NCBI GenBank assembly: GCA_000257205.1
Contig: AEZC01000145.1
Coordinates: 1 to 37,659 of the forward strand
Reading direction: 5' to 3'
Source of the DNA: Vibrio ordalii ATCC 33509
GTDB taxonomy: Bacteria > Pseudomonadota > Gammaproteobacteria > Enterobacterales > Vibrionaceae
Length of the DNA stretch: 37,659 nucleotides
Below are positions 8,960 to 15,878 of the stretch, in pieces. The notes under the pieces were generated by a model, which was not told the origin of the DNA, searched no databases, and saw only the letters and a program-made list of their open reading frames with translations. Each line of letters starts with the position of its first letter. Within the stretch, counting starts at the first letter, position 1. A program made the position numbers and the translations under genes.

Positions 8960-8985
8960 AAGGCCTTGAGTGAACTCAAAGCCTT
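8960..8985 (-). terminator. Intrinsic terminator, probably for the tetR gene (minus strand)
   Basis: AAGGC/GCCTT and TTGAG/CTCAA arms (with an internal C/A mismatch) enclose a TGAA loop. On the minus strand the stem is followed by a run of six U's, making an intrinsic terminator for leftward transcripts coming from tetR. On the plus strand it sits directly after the receiver gene but lacks a U-run. Confidence 0.6.
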
Positions 8986-9150
8986 GATGTTATCCTGCCA
9001 ACTTGGGGCTGCACCAATAAAAAAATTCAAAATATTCTTAATCTTTCCAAGTCTTTTTACCATGAATTTAAAACAAACCCATATCAAATTAGTCTGACTT
9101 ACGAGCAATTGGTACGAGTCAGCTATAACGCAACGCTTCATTTCCACGTG

Positions 9151-9185
9151 GCTGATTGGCTGGTGTTGTCAGCCAATCAATCAGC
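9151..9185. other. Isolated stem-loop in the receiver-tetR gap
   Basis: GATTGGCTG-N7-CAGCCAATC is a perfect 9-bp stem, extended outward by GCT/AGC pairing across a bulged A. Neither side has a U-run. The surrounding gap (8958-9247) has no convincing gene. It may be an RNA hairpin at the end of the tetR transcript or a relic of a lost element. Confidence 0.35.
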
Positions 9186-9247
9186 ATGTTTTAATAATCC
9201 GGCAATGAATGGTGAGCAATATGATGTAAAGTAAGTAAAAAGTCACA

Positions 9248-9844
9248 CTAGGTAGAATAGCTACAAGTAAAGATTTTAATGATTTCGTTGATCAATTGTT
9301 CTTGAGTCTCATCATCTGGTTGTTCAATATTAGCTATCAATTGTGGCCAAAGAAAATAACCATTAAACAAGTTCATGATCACTTTAACTAGGTTGCCACT
9401 ATCAGCCGTGACGATTTGCCCTTCATCCATTGCCACCTCAAGCCAATTTTTTAATGCCGTATCAGGACCCTCAACAAGCGATAAATATTGTGTGGTCAAA
9501 TGGGGTTTTTGAATAAACTCTGCCACTATCATCCGCACGGTTGCTAGGCTTATCTGCTGATAAATTAGCGCTACTCTTTGGTTTAAATAATAACTAAGTT
9601 GCTCTGAAATAGTTTTTTCAGGGCAATAAGTAAAATTAAGAACCGGAGGAGATACTTCAACTAGACTTTTTACTGCTACGGAAAATAACATTTCTTTATT
9701 GGTAAAATGCTTATACAAAGTTCGTTTGGATACACTTGCCTGCTCACATACTCTATCCATATTAGCCAAATGAAACCCGTGTTCAATGAATTCCTTTTGG
9801 GCTGCCTCTATCAAAGCTAAATGTTTTTGCTCGCTTAACTTCAT
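9248..9844 (-). CDS. TetR-family transcriptional repressor
   Basis: This is a 198-residue TetR-type regulator. The N-terminal helix-turn-helix is clear: ALIEAAQKEFIEHGF, then VCEQASVSKRTLYKHFTNKE. The C-terminal half is a generic ligand-binding domain. I chose the ATG at 9844 because GAGGAAAT precedes it; 15 extra residues upstream look non-native. The upstream region holds a perfect 18-bp palindrome (9896-9913) that overlaps its own -35, so autorepression is likely. A second copy lies on the RND pump promoter, which suggests that it senses a pump substrate. The closest functional analogues are AcrR/VexR-type efflux repressors. Confidence 0.9.
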   Translation of the reverse strand: MKLSEQKHLALIEAAQKEFIEHGFHLANMDRVCEQASVSKRTLYKHFTNKEMLFSVAVKSLVEVSPPVLNFTYCPEKTISEQLSYYLNQRVALIYQQISLATVRMIVAEFIQKPHLTTQYLSLVEGPDTALKNWLEVAMDEGQIVTADSGNLVKVIMNLFNGYFLWPQLIANIEQPDDETQEQLINEIIKIFTCSYST

Positions 9845-9872
9845 ATCTATTTCCTCGATTGCACTGCAGTTG

Positions 9873-9900
9873 AGTATAAATGGAATCACAATAAAGTAAA
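9873..9900 (-). promoter_or_regulatory. tetR promoter
   Basis: Reading the minus strand, the -35 is TTTACT (9900-9895), the spacer is 16 bp and the -10 is TATACT (9878-9873). The -35 overlaps the palindromic operator, as expected for an autoregulated TetR gene. Confidence 0.65.
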
Positions 9901-9913
9901 CTTGAAAGTTTAC
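9896..9913. promoter_or_regulatory. Predicted TetR operator, perfect palindrome
   Basis: GTAAACTT-GA-AAGTTTAC is an 18-bp palindrome with 8-bp perfect arms, centred between the divergent tetR and outer-membrane protein genes. It covers the -35 elements of both promoters. A 14/18 copy occurs at 14609-14626 over the RND pump promoter. Size, symmetry and position fit a TetR dimer site. Confidence 0.8.
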
Positions 9914-9938
9914 ATATTAGCATGCATCAGGGTATGAT
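9909..9938 (+). promoter_or_regulatory. Promoter of the outer-membrane protein gene
   Basis: -35 TTTACA (9909-9914), 18-bp spacer and -10 TATGAT (9933-9938). The -35 lies inside the TetR palindrome. The layout is the same as in the RND pump promoter at 14622-14651. Confidence 0.65.
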
Positions 9939-10054
9939 AGGCGTGATGCGGTCTTCAGGGATCCGAAACCACTCTGGTCCGCTTAGACTAAAGCTGATTT
10001 TAATCTCTTTATTCATTGAGTTTCTTGACGGGTAAATATAACTGAGTCATCCGA

Positions 10055-10877
10055 ATGATATTACGAAGACTACTGACACTCACCTTTTTCTGTTTGTCTC
10101 TATCTACTTTGGCAAGTGATTTTTCGCTACCGATTTGGAAAGATAAGGCAGAAGCTCTCGGCTATACATTGCCTAAACCGATAGGTTTTAATCTCAGTTA
10201 CATGACGATGGAGCAAGGGATCAATGTTGATTCGATTGCCATACAAGGTCTAGGTAATTTTCCACTCCAACTGCAAGCTGAGCAGGGTCGGCAATACACA
10301 GAAGTCCTTACTTTGCGTGCCGATGTTTGGCTATTTCCTTTTCTCAACCTGTATGGCTTAGTAGGCAAGTTGGACGGTTACTCAACGACGGATGTGAATG
10401 TGAAGTTTTTGGGTGCCCAACACACCATTAATAACTTTCGTCTCGACCTTGATGGCTACACCACAGGAGTAGGCAGTGTACTGGTTGGCGGCTATCAGAA
10501 CTGTTGCCTTGGTCGATGCCAGCCTAACCCAAAGTCGTCTCACGGTGATTGATGGCAGTATTGAAGCCTTAGTTGTTTCTCCGCGAATTGGATACGACTT
10601 CCACCGTCATGGCCAACCATTGCGTATTTGGGTGGGCGCTATGTATCAAAATGTCGAACAAACTTTACAAGGCTCATTATCAGATCTTGGCCTTCCAAGC
10701 ACACTCACCGCTTTACTCCCCAAAGAGGCGGGTTTTGAAGTGAAACAACATTTGCAAACGCCGTGGAACCCGCTGATTGGATTGCAGTACCAAATTAACG
10801 ACAGCTGGTATCTGCTCGGTGAATTTGGCCTGGGCGATCGCCAAAGTCTGTTTTTCTCTCTCGATAGACGTTTTTAA
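10055..10877 (+). pseudogene. Outer-membrane beta-barrel-type protein, interrupted by a frameshift
   Basis: Two overlapping frames (10055-10552 and continuing to 10877) make one protein of about 274 residues. It starts with a signal peptide (hydrophobic about 5-20, cleavage near LAS-D). Alternating aromatic/polar strands follow, and the last residue is Phe after FSLDRRF, the signature of an outer-membrane barrel recognised by BamA. The frame changes near 10495-10510, around YQN...ALVDA. A loss of two bases or gain of one explains it. The upstream frame then stops at 10552 after about 16 out-of-frame codons. Because the promoter at 9909-9938 carries the TetR palindrome, the gene should be co-regulated with tetR and the RND pump. 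The function of the family is unknown to me. Confidence 0.75.
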
Positions 10878-10881
10878 TTCG

Positions 10882-10925
10882 TTATACCTAAACGACTTGG
10901 AGTGGCAGGTTGGCGGCTAGTGAGT
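10882..10925 (+). repeat. Possible truncated Vibrio dispersed repeat (ERIC-flank-like)
   Basis: The stretch beginning TTATACCTAAACGACTTGGA and continuing through GGCGGC..AGTGAGTGA resembles the start of a dispersed intergenic element common in Vibrio genomes. In those genomes it precedes ERIC-type palindromes. The ERIC core itself is absent. A shorter match, TATACCCAAA, occurs near 6180. This assignment is from memory, without a database comparison. Confidence 0.4.
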
Positions 10926-11044
10926 GACAAATTTGGCAGACTGATGTTTCTTCATCCTTAGTGAAAATGCTTTCCAGTGAGGCTATCACTTTGTTATGAA
11001 CAGTGTAGAATACTTTCGCAGAATACTCCCTATGAATAAAACCG

Positions 11045-12349
11045 ATGGCTATGGATAGAAAAGGCAATCATAATTTAATCTGTTGTGACGAGTGTGGGCT
11101 CGTGGCGAGCGTACCTCAGTTAGATCAGGGGCACATGGCCCACTGCCCGCGCTGCGAACACACGCTCACGCAAATACAAAAACATCCGTACCAAACCACT
11201 ATTGCCCTTGCGATAGGCAGTCTGATCTTGTTAATTCTAAGCCTCTCTTTTCCTTTTATGTCGTTTAGTGTCCAAGGTTTGAGCCAGCAAATTACCCTGC
11301 TGAATGCGGCTAAAATGCTCGGGGAGTTTCAAAATGTGTTACTTGCTATTTTACTGTTTACGACAGTCATCTTACTGCCCGCCCTGTATCTGGTGATCAT
11401 TCTCTTTCTTTATTTCAAAGCACTACAGACCAAAAAAACATCGCTCCCAACATCAGAAATCTGGCTCACCAAACACCTATGCAATCTGCTATTTAAAGTA
11501 CAGCCGTGGTTGATGATGGATGTGTTTTTGATTGGAGTGTTGGTTAGCCTTATCAAAATCGCTTCTCTCGCAGAAGTTTCCATGGGTAACTCTTTTTGGG
11601 CATTCTGCTGCTTTTCTGCCTTAATGGTAAAAACCGTTTCATCGGTTGATCGTTTCTGGTTGTGGCAACATTTTATTCCTGCGCGTATCCCTCAGGGAAT
11701 CGTTTCTGGACACACACACTGCACGCACAATCACGTCAATTGCCACTACTGCCAGCAAATCAATCCTATCTCATCCGCTAAGCATCCGAAATGCTTGCGC
11801 TGCGGAAGTCGATTGCATGCTTACCATCCACAGCTCAATTTACAACAGGCATGGGCACTCTTATTGGCTGCAGTGATCTTTTATATCCCAGCCAACCTTT
11901 ATCCGATGATGTATACCGTGAGCTTAGGTAAATCAGAAGGTTCAACCATTATGCAGGGGGTTATTCTACTCTGGCACCTCGGATCTTATCCTGTGGCGAT
12001 GGTCATTTTCTTAGCCAGTATTTTTATCCCTGTGGCCAAAATGTTTGCGCTCGGTTGGCTCTACTGGCAAGCCGGGAAACTCGACGTATTTCCAGAGCCG
12101 CAGAATCTAAAGCGGCTCAAACTTTATCGTGTGACCGAATTCATTGGTCGCTGGTCAATGATTGACATTTTCGTCGTCGCTATATTGGTCGCTTTAGTAC
12201 AACTGCATAACTTGATGGCGATTTATCCCGGCCCTGCCGCACTCTCTTTTGCGGCAGTGGTTATATTAACCATGCTTTCAGCCATGGTTTTTGATTCGCG
12301 AATCTTGTGGCAAGAGCCACCAGTATCCTCACCAACAAAAATAAAATGA
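11045..12349 (+). CDS. pqiA: PqiA-family inner-membrane protein (MCE-associated)
   Basis: This 434-residue protein has the PqiA/LetA layout of two similar halves, each with a zinc-ribbon cysteine cluster followed by four membrane helices. Half 1 has CCDECG and HCPRC (about 14-38). Half 2 has NCHYC and CLRCG (about 236-260). Membrane helices lie near 55-75, 97-122, 155-172, 178-196, 275-292, 308-335, 370-390 and 397-418. PqiA partners the PqiB MCE tunnel protein in lipid movement between the inner and outer membranes. The ATG at 11045 fits the cysteine cluster start; the Shine-Dalgarno is weak. It is the first gene of pqiABC and overlaps pqiB by four bases. Confidence 0.9.
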   Translation: MAMDRKGNHNLICCDECGLVASVPQLDQGHMAHCPRCEHTLTQIQKHPYQTTIALAIGSLILLILSLSFPFMSFSVQGLSQQITLLNAAKMLGEFQNVLLAILLFTTVILLPALYLVIILFLYFKALQTKKTSLPTSEIWLTKHLCNLLFKVQPWLMMDVFLIGVLVSLIKIASLAEVSMGNSFWAFCCFSALMVKTVSSVDRFWLWQHFIPARIPQGIVSGHTHCTHNHVNCHYCQQINPISSAKHPKCLRCGSRLHAYHPQLNLQQAWALLLAAVIFYIPANLYPMMYTVSLGKSEGSTIMQGVILLWHLGSYPVAMVIFLASIFIPVAKMFALGWLYWQAGKLDVFPEPQNLKRLKLYRVTEFIGRWSMIDIFVVAILVALVQLHNLMAIYPGPAALSFAAVVILTMLSAMVFDSRILWQEPPVSSPTKIK

Positions 12350-13989
12350 GAAAACTTTCTATGAGTGATGAACCTCAAGTTACCGCTGAAGTGAGTGCGC
12401 AAAAGCAGCTCTCTGCGATTTGGATTATTCCCATTTTAGCACTTGCGATGGGACTATGGATGCTGTTTCAGTACGTGAATAGCACCGGGCCGAAAATCAC
12501 CCTCGTTCTGCCGACGGCTGATGGGCTTGAAGTGGGGAAAACCCAAATTAAAGCGCTCAATGTGAATGTCGGGGTGATTAGCGATATTAAGCTCAGCGAC
12601 GATTATCGACACATCATCGCCACCGCGCAGATGGTGAAAGATGCCGATCGCATGCTGCGCGAAGATTCACTTTTGTGGGTAGTGAAACCCCGCATTGGTA
12701 AAGAAGGGATTTCCGGACTCGATACCCTACTTTCTGGCGCTTATATCCAGTTGCAGCCCGGTCAATCCAAGACGTTTCAAGATGAATTTTCTGTGCTTGA
12801 TTTGCCACCTATTGCGCCACTGGATACCAAAGGGTTACGCCTAATACTGACCAACAAAGAAGCCGGTAAACTGAGTGTCGGCGACCCCGTTATGTATGAA
12901 GGATTCACCGTGGGTCGCGTGGAAAGCACCCAGTTTGATGTAGCAAGTAAAAAGGCTCAGTACCAGCTCTTTATCTTTGCCCCATACGATAAATTGGTGA
13001 ATACGCGTTCCTTTTTCTGGCTCAATTCTGGGTTCAACCTTCAACTTAATGCCGAAGGGCTCGAGTTTAGCCTAGGCTCGATAGAAAGCTTACTCAAAGG
13101 CGGCGTCACCTTTAGCCAGCTACAAGAAGAGGATTCTGGCCAGCCAATTACTCAGCAAATGACCGAGTTTCGCCTGTTTGACGATGTAAAACAGATCCGC
13201 GAAGGTATGTTCGATGACTACATCGAGTTTGTGATGATGTTTGATGATTCGGTACGCGGACTCAAGCCTTTAGCTCCGGTTGAATATCGTGGATTAAGAA
13301 TCGGTACTGTCACTAAAATTCCACTCAAAACTGTCAGATCCAATGTTTACATTAATATTGAACGTATCCCTGTTTTGGTTCGGATTGAGCTAGGGCGTCT
13401 TTATGACAACTTTAGCGTTGCGGATATCCCTAATTTGAAAAAGCGTATGCAGGATGAATTTGCACGAGGATTAAGAGCCTCATTAAAAACGGGGAACTTG
13501 GTGACTGGCGCTCTATACATAGATACCGACTACTTCCCTGATGAGCCAGTAGATCCCCTCACTCAATTTGATGGATACCCGATGTTTCCAACTAAACAGG
13601 GGGGATTTGCCGAGGTGCAGAAACAGGTCACCGAATTGCTGAGAAAGCTCAACGGACTGCCTATGGATGATACTTTGGCATCGCTCAACAGCACTTTAAA
13701 AACGTCAGAGGAGCTGTTGGCGTCAGCGGAGCGCATTCTGAAAAAACAAGAGACGCAAAATCTGCCAGCAGATATTCAAGCAAGCCTAAAACAACTGGAA
13801 ACCACCCTAGGCGGTTTTGGCCCTGAATCGACGGTGTATCGTGAGCTTGAAACCACGTTAAGAGAGCTAAACCAAGTGATGGCTGAATTTAAACCTGTGC
13901 TGCGCACCATTAATGAAAAACCCAATGCGTTGATTTTTGGTGAAAGTAACGCGGCAGATCCGATTCCCGCGAAAGGAAAGCAAGAATGA
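12346..13989 (+). CDS. pqiB: PqiB, periplasm-spanning MCE-domain protein
   Basis: This protein of about 547 residues is close in length to E. coli PqiB and much shorter than seven-domain YebT/LetB. One N-terminal membrane helix (about 28-47) is followed by three MCE domains, with recognisable starts at GPKITLVLPTADGLEVGKT, GLRLILTNKEAGKLSVGDPV and, more divergent, RGLKPLAPVEYRGLRIGTV. The C-terminal 120 residues form a helical coiled coil, as in the PqiB needle. Hexamers of such proteins make a hydrophobic tunnel for lipids. The start at 12346 overlaps the pqiA stop as ATGA and implies translational coupling; ATG 12361 is an alternative start. It also overlaps pqiC by four bases. Confidence 0.9.
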   Translation: MRKLSMSDEPQVTAEVSAQKQLSAIWIIPILALAMGLWMLFQYVNSTGPKITLVLPTADGLEVGKTQIKALNVNVGVISDIKLSDDYRHIIATAQMVKDADRMLREDSLLWVVKPRIGKEGISGLDTLLSGAYIQLQPGQSKTFQDEFSVLDLPPIAPLDTKGLRLILTNKEAGKLSVGDPVMYEGFTVGRVESTQFDVASKKAQYQLFIFAPYDKLVNTRSFFWLNSGFNLQLNAEGLEFSLGSIESLLKGGVTFSQLQEEDSGQPITQQMTEFRLFDDVKQIREGMFDDYIEFVMMFDDSVRGLKPLAPVEYRGLRIGTVTKIPLKTVRSNVYINIERIPVLVRIELGRLYDNFSVADIPNLKKRMQDEFARGLRASLKTGNLVTGALYIDTDYFPDEPVDPLTQFDGYPMFPTKQGGFAEVQKQVTELLRKLNGLPMDDTLASLNSTLKTSEELLASAERILKKQETQNLPADIQASLKQLETTLGGFGPESTVYRELETTLRELNQVMAEFKPVLRTINEKPNALIFGESNAADPIPAKGKQE

Positions 13990-14564
13990 AAACATGGTTA
14001 TTAATGATGTTAACCACACTGTTGGTCGGCTGCGGAGGAACTCCACAGCCTAAAGTCAGTTTCTATTTACTGCCGAACAACCCAGAGCTCAGCGAGCTGA
14101 CCCAACCAAAGGGATTGCTTTTGCTGGTGGTTCAGCCCGTGGAATTAGCCGCTTATTTGGATACTCAAGGGATTGTTTATCGTCAGTCAGAGACACAAGT
14201 GATTCAAGCAAGACAAAACCAGTGGGCGCAGCGGCTTAGCCCACAACTGACACAGCGTATCACCAATGATCTGCGCCATAAGCAATCTCGCTACTGGCCT
14301 GCACCTTTGAATGCCTCATCTAGCCAGCAGGAGCACTGGAAACTGCAGGTGAGGTTGCAGCGATTTAATGGTGCCTACACGGGTAATGCCGAAGTTGCCG
14401 GTAGTTGGGAATTACTCACCCCGAAAGGAGAAAGCATGTTAAACCAAGAGTTTAGTTTTCATATTCCGCTCAAAGATACTGGCTACTCAGCTCTGGTTGA
14501 AGCGCTCTCTGCGGGTGTAGATCAACTTTCAACTCAGATCGAAACCCAATTGGTAACTCGCTGA
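13986..14564 (+). CDS. pqiC: PqiC-like outer-membrane lipoprotein
   Basis: This 192-residue lipoprotein has the N-terminal segment MKTWLLMMLTTLLVGCGG, a clear lipobox with Cys16 as the lipidated residue. The residue after it is Gly, not Asp, which is compatible with Lol export to the outer membrane. The remainder fits the PqiC/DUF330 transport-auxiliary family (FYLLP near the mature N-terminus, then VVQPVELAAYLDTQGIVYR). PqiC is thought to receive the tip of the PqiB needle at the outer membrane. AAAGGA precedes the ATG, which overlaps the pqiB stop. It is the last gene of pqiABC. Confidence 0.88.
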   Translation: MKTWLLMMLTTLLVGCGGTPQPKVSFYLLPNNPELSELTQPKGLLLLVVQPVELAAYLDTQGIVYRQSETQVIQARQNQWAQRLSPQLTQRITNDLRHKQSRYWPAPLNASSSQQEHWKLQVRLQRFNGAYTGNAEVAGSWELLTPKGESMLNQEFSFHIPLKDTGYSALVEALSAGVDQLSTQIETQLVTR

Positions 14565-14608
14565 GCAGACAATCAGGTTATCGATAGAATAAAAAGCCCA
14601 ACACAAAT

Positions 14609-14626
14609 GTACACCCGCAAGTTTAC
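14609..14626. promoter_or_regulatory. Second predicted TetR operator, RND pump promoter
   Basis: GTACACCCGCAAGTTTAC matches the perfect palindrome at 9896-9913 at 14 of 18 positions, with one half-site (AAGTTTAC) fully conserved. It overlaps the -35 of the pump promoter exactly as the first copy overlaps the outer-membrane gene promoter. Confidence 0.7.
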
Positions 14627-14651
14627 TTTTTGTGATTACTCAAGGTATGAT
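14622..14651 (+). promoter_or_regulatory. RND efflux operon promoter
   Basis: -35 TTTACT (14622-14627), 18-bp spacer and -10 TATGAT (14646-14651). A 5' leader of about 125 bases follows. It contains an imperfect hairpin (CCTACCGAT/ATCGGCAGG, about 14692-14710) and the hairpin at 14730-14750. Confidence 0.65.
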
Positions 14652-14729
14652 GCGCAAAATGTTAACCACTTGATGGTCACGGCTCCTACCGATTTGAAGT
14701 GATCGGCAGGAAAAAACGTCTAAAGGCAT

Positions 14730-14750
14730 GGGGATTTACACACAATCCCC
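14730..14750 (+). other. 5'-UTR hairpin of the RND operon
   Basis: GGGGATT-N7-AATCCCC is a perfect 7-bp stem followed by TTTCCC, 33 bases before the pump start codon. It could act as a weak attenuator or stabilise the leader. No known riboswitch fold is recognised. Confidence 0.45.
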
Positions 14751-14783
14751 TTTCCCAATGGTGAAATTGAGGAGCAACACACC

Positions 14784-15878
14784 ATGAATCCTTCTTTTAC
14801 TCGTTCAATGGCTGCAAAGCGCTCATTGCTTAGCGCGGTGATCGCCTCGGCCTTATTGCTGTCTGGCTGTGGTGAAGCGCCACAAGTCAGCGCTCCCGCT
14901 CCCGTGGTCAAACCCGCATTAACCGAGATTGTCGCAAGTCAACGCGCTTCCGATCTCACGTTTAATGGCGTGGTGCGCGCCGCTCAGCGTGCTGATCTGG
15001 CCTTTCGCATCAGTGGCCGTTTAACCGATATCGCGGTAAAAGAAGGCGACACGGTGAAAAAAGGCCAATTACTGGCGAGCCTCGACTCACGAGATGCCAA
15101 AACGACGCTGGAAGTCGCGCAACTTGAGCTGAAAAACACCGAACAAGAATACCGCCGCGCTAAAGCCATTTTTGACAAAACCCAAGCCATTTCTAAAGCA
15201 GAGCTGGATAACGTCACCAATCGCCACGATCTCGCGAAGAACCGGGTTGAAGAGGCCAAACGCAAACTCGAATACACCCAAATTACCGCCCAGTTTGATG
15301 GCGTCATCAGTGAAAAAACGGTCGAGAATTTTTCTCAAGTGCAAGCCAATCAAGTGATCATGATTTTGCAAGACCTGAATGATTTGGAGGTGGCGATTGA
15401 GATCCCGCATCGTGTGATGCTCTCTGGGGTGCGTAATACCCGCGCGATCGCCGAGTTAAGCGCGATTCCCAATCAGCAATTTGATTTACAGCTGCGTACC
15501 TACTCCACTCAGCCAAGTTCGGATTCACAAACCTACTCTGTAGTGCTTGGTTTTGAAGATTTAAAAGGCTTTCGCGTGATGCCCGGTATGTCAGCCAAAG
15601 TGATCCCGGTTGCCGAGGATACCGCCGCTGAAAACACGCTCATCACCCTACCACTCACCGCCCTAGTGCCAGATAACCAAGGCAAACAATTTGTGTGGGT
15701 GGTCAATGCGCAAGACCAAGCGGAAAAACGTTACGTCGACATCGGCACCACCTACAAAAATCGCGTGGTGATCACCCAGCATCTCAAACCGGGTGAGCAG
15801 GTTATTATCGCCGGTGTTTCGAGTGTGCGCGAAGGCATGACCGTTCGTCCCTACACGGATAACAACGGAGCCCAATAA
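14784..15878 (+). CDS. RND efflux periplasmic adaptor (membrane fusion lipoprotein)
   Basis: This 364-residue adaptor belongs to the AcrA/MexA class. Its N-terminal signal ends in LLLSGCGE, a lipobox with Cys at about 29, so it is anchored in the inner membrane by lipid. The lipoyl half-motif RISGRLTDIAVKEGDTVKKGQLLASLD (about 74-100) is followed by an alpha-helical hairpin (about 105-160), the second lipoyl half near 165-190 and beta-barrel/membrane-proximal domains to the end. GAGG precedes the ATG. Its stop codon overlaps the pump start by one base. No TolC-type partner is in the operon, so a TolC encoded elsewhere is presumably used. Base composition is more GC-rich than the neighbouring genes. 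Confidence 0.92.
   Translation: MNPSFTRSMAAKRSLLSAVIASALLLSGCGEAPQVSAPAPVVKPALTEIVASQRASDLTFNGVVRAAQRADLAFRISGRLTDIAVKEGDTVKKGQLLASLDSRDAKTTLEVAQLELKNTEQEYRRAKAIFDKTQAISKAELDNVTNRHDLAKNRVEEAKRKLEYTQITAQFDGVISEKTVENFSQVQANQVIMILQDLNDLEVAIEIPHRVMLSGVRNTRAIAELSAIPNQQFDLQLRTYSTQPSSDSQTYSVVLGFEDLKGFRVMPGMSAKVIPVAEDTAAENTLITLPLTALVPDNQGKQFVWVVNAQDQAEKRYVDIGTTYKNRVVITQHLKPGEQVIIAGVSSVREGMTVRPYTDNNGAQ

Noticed and set aside
8938..9147. A 69-codon minus-strand frame between the receiver and tetR genes
   Set aside because: It overlaps the predicted terminator hairpin and the receiver gene end, has no Shine-Dalgarno and shows no recognisable family.
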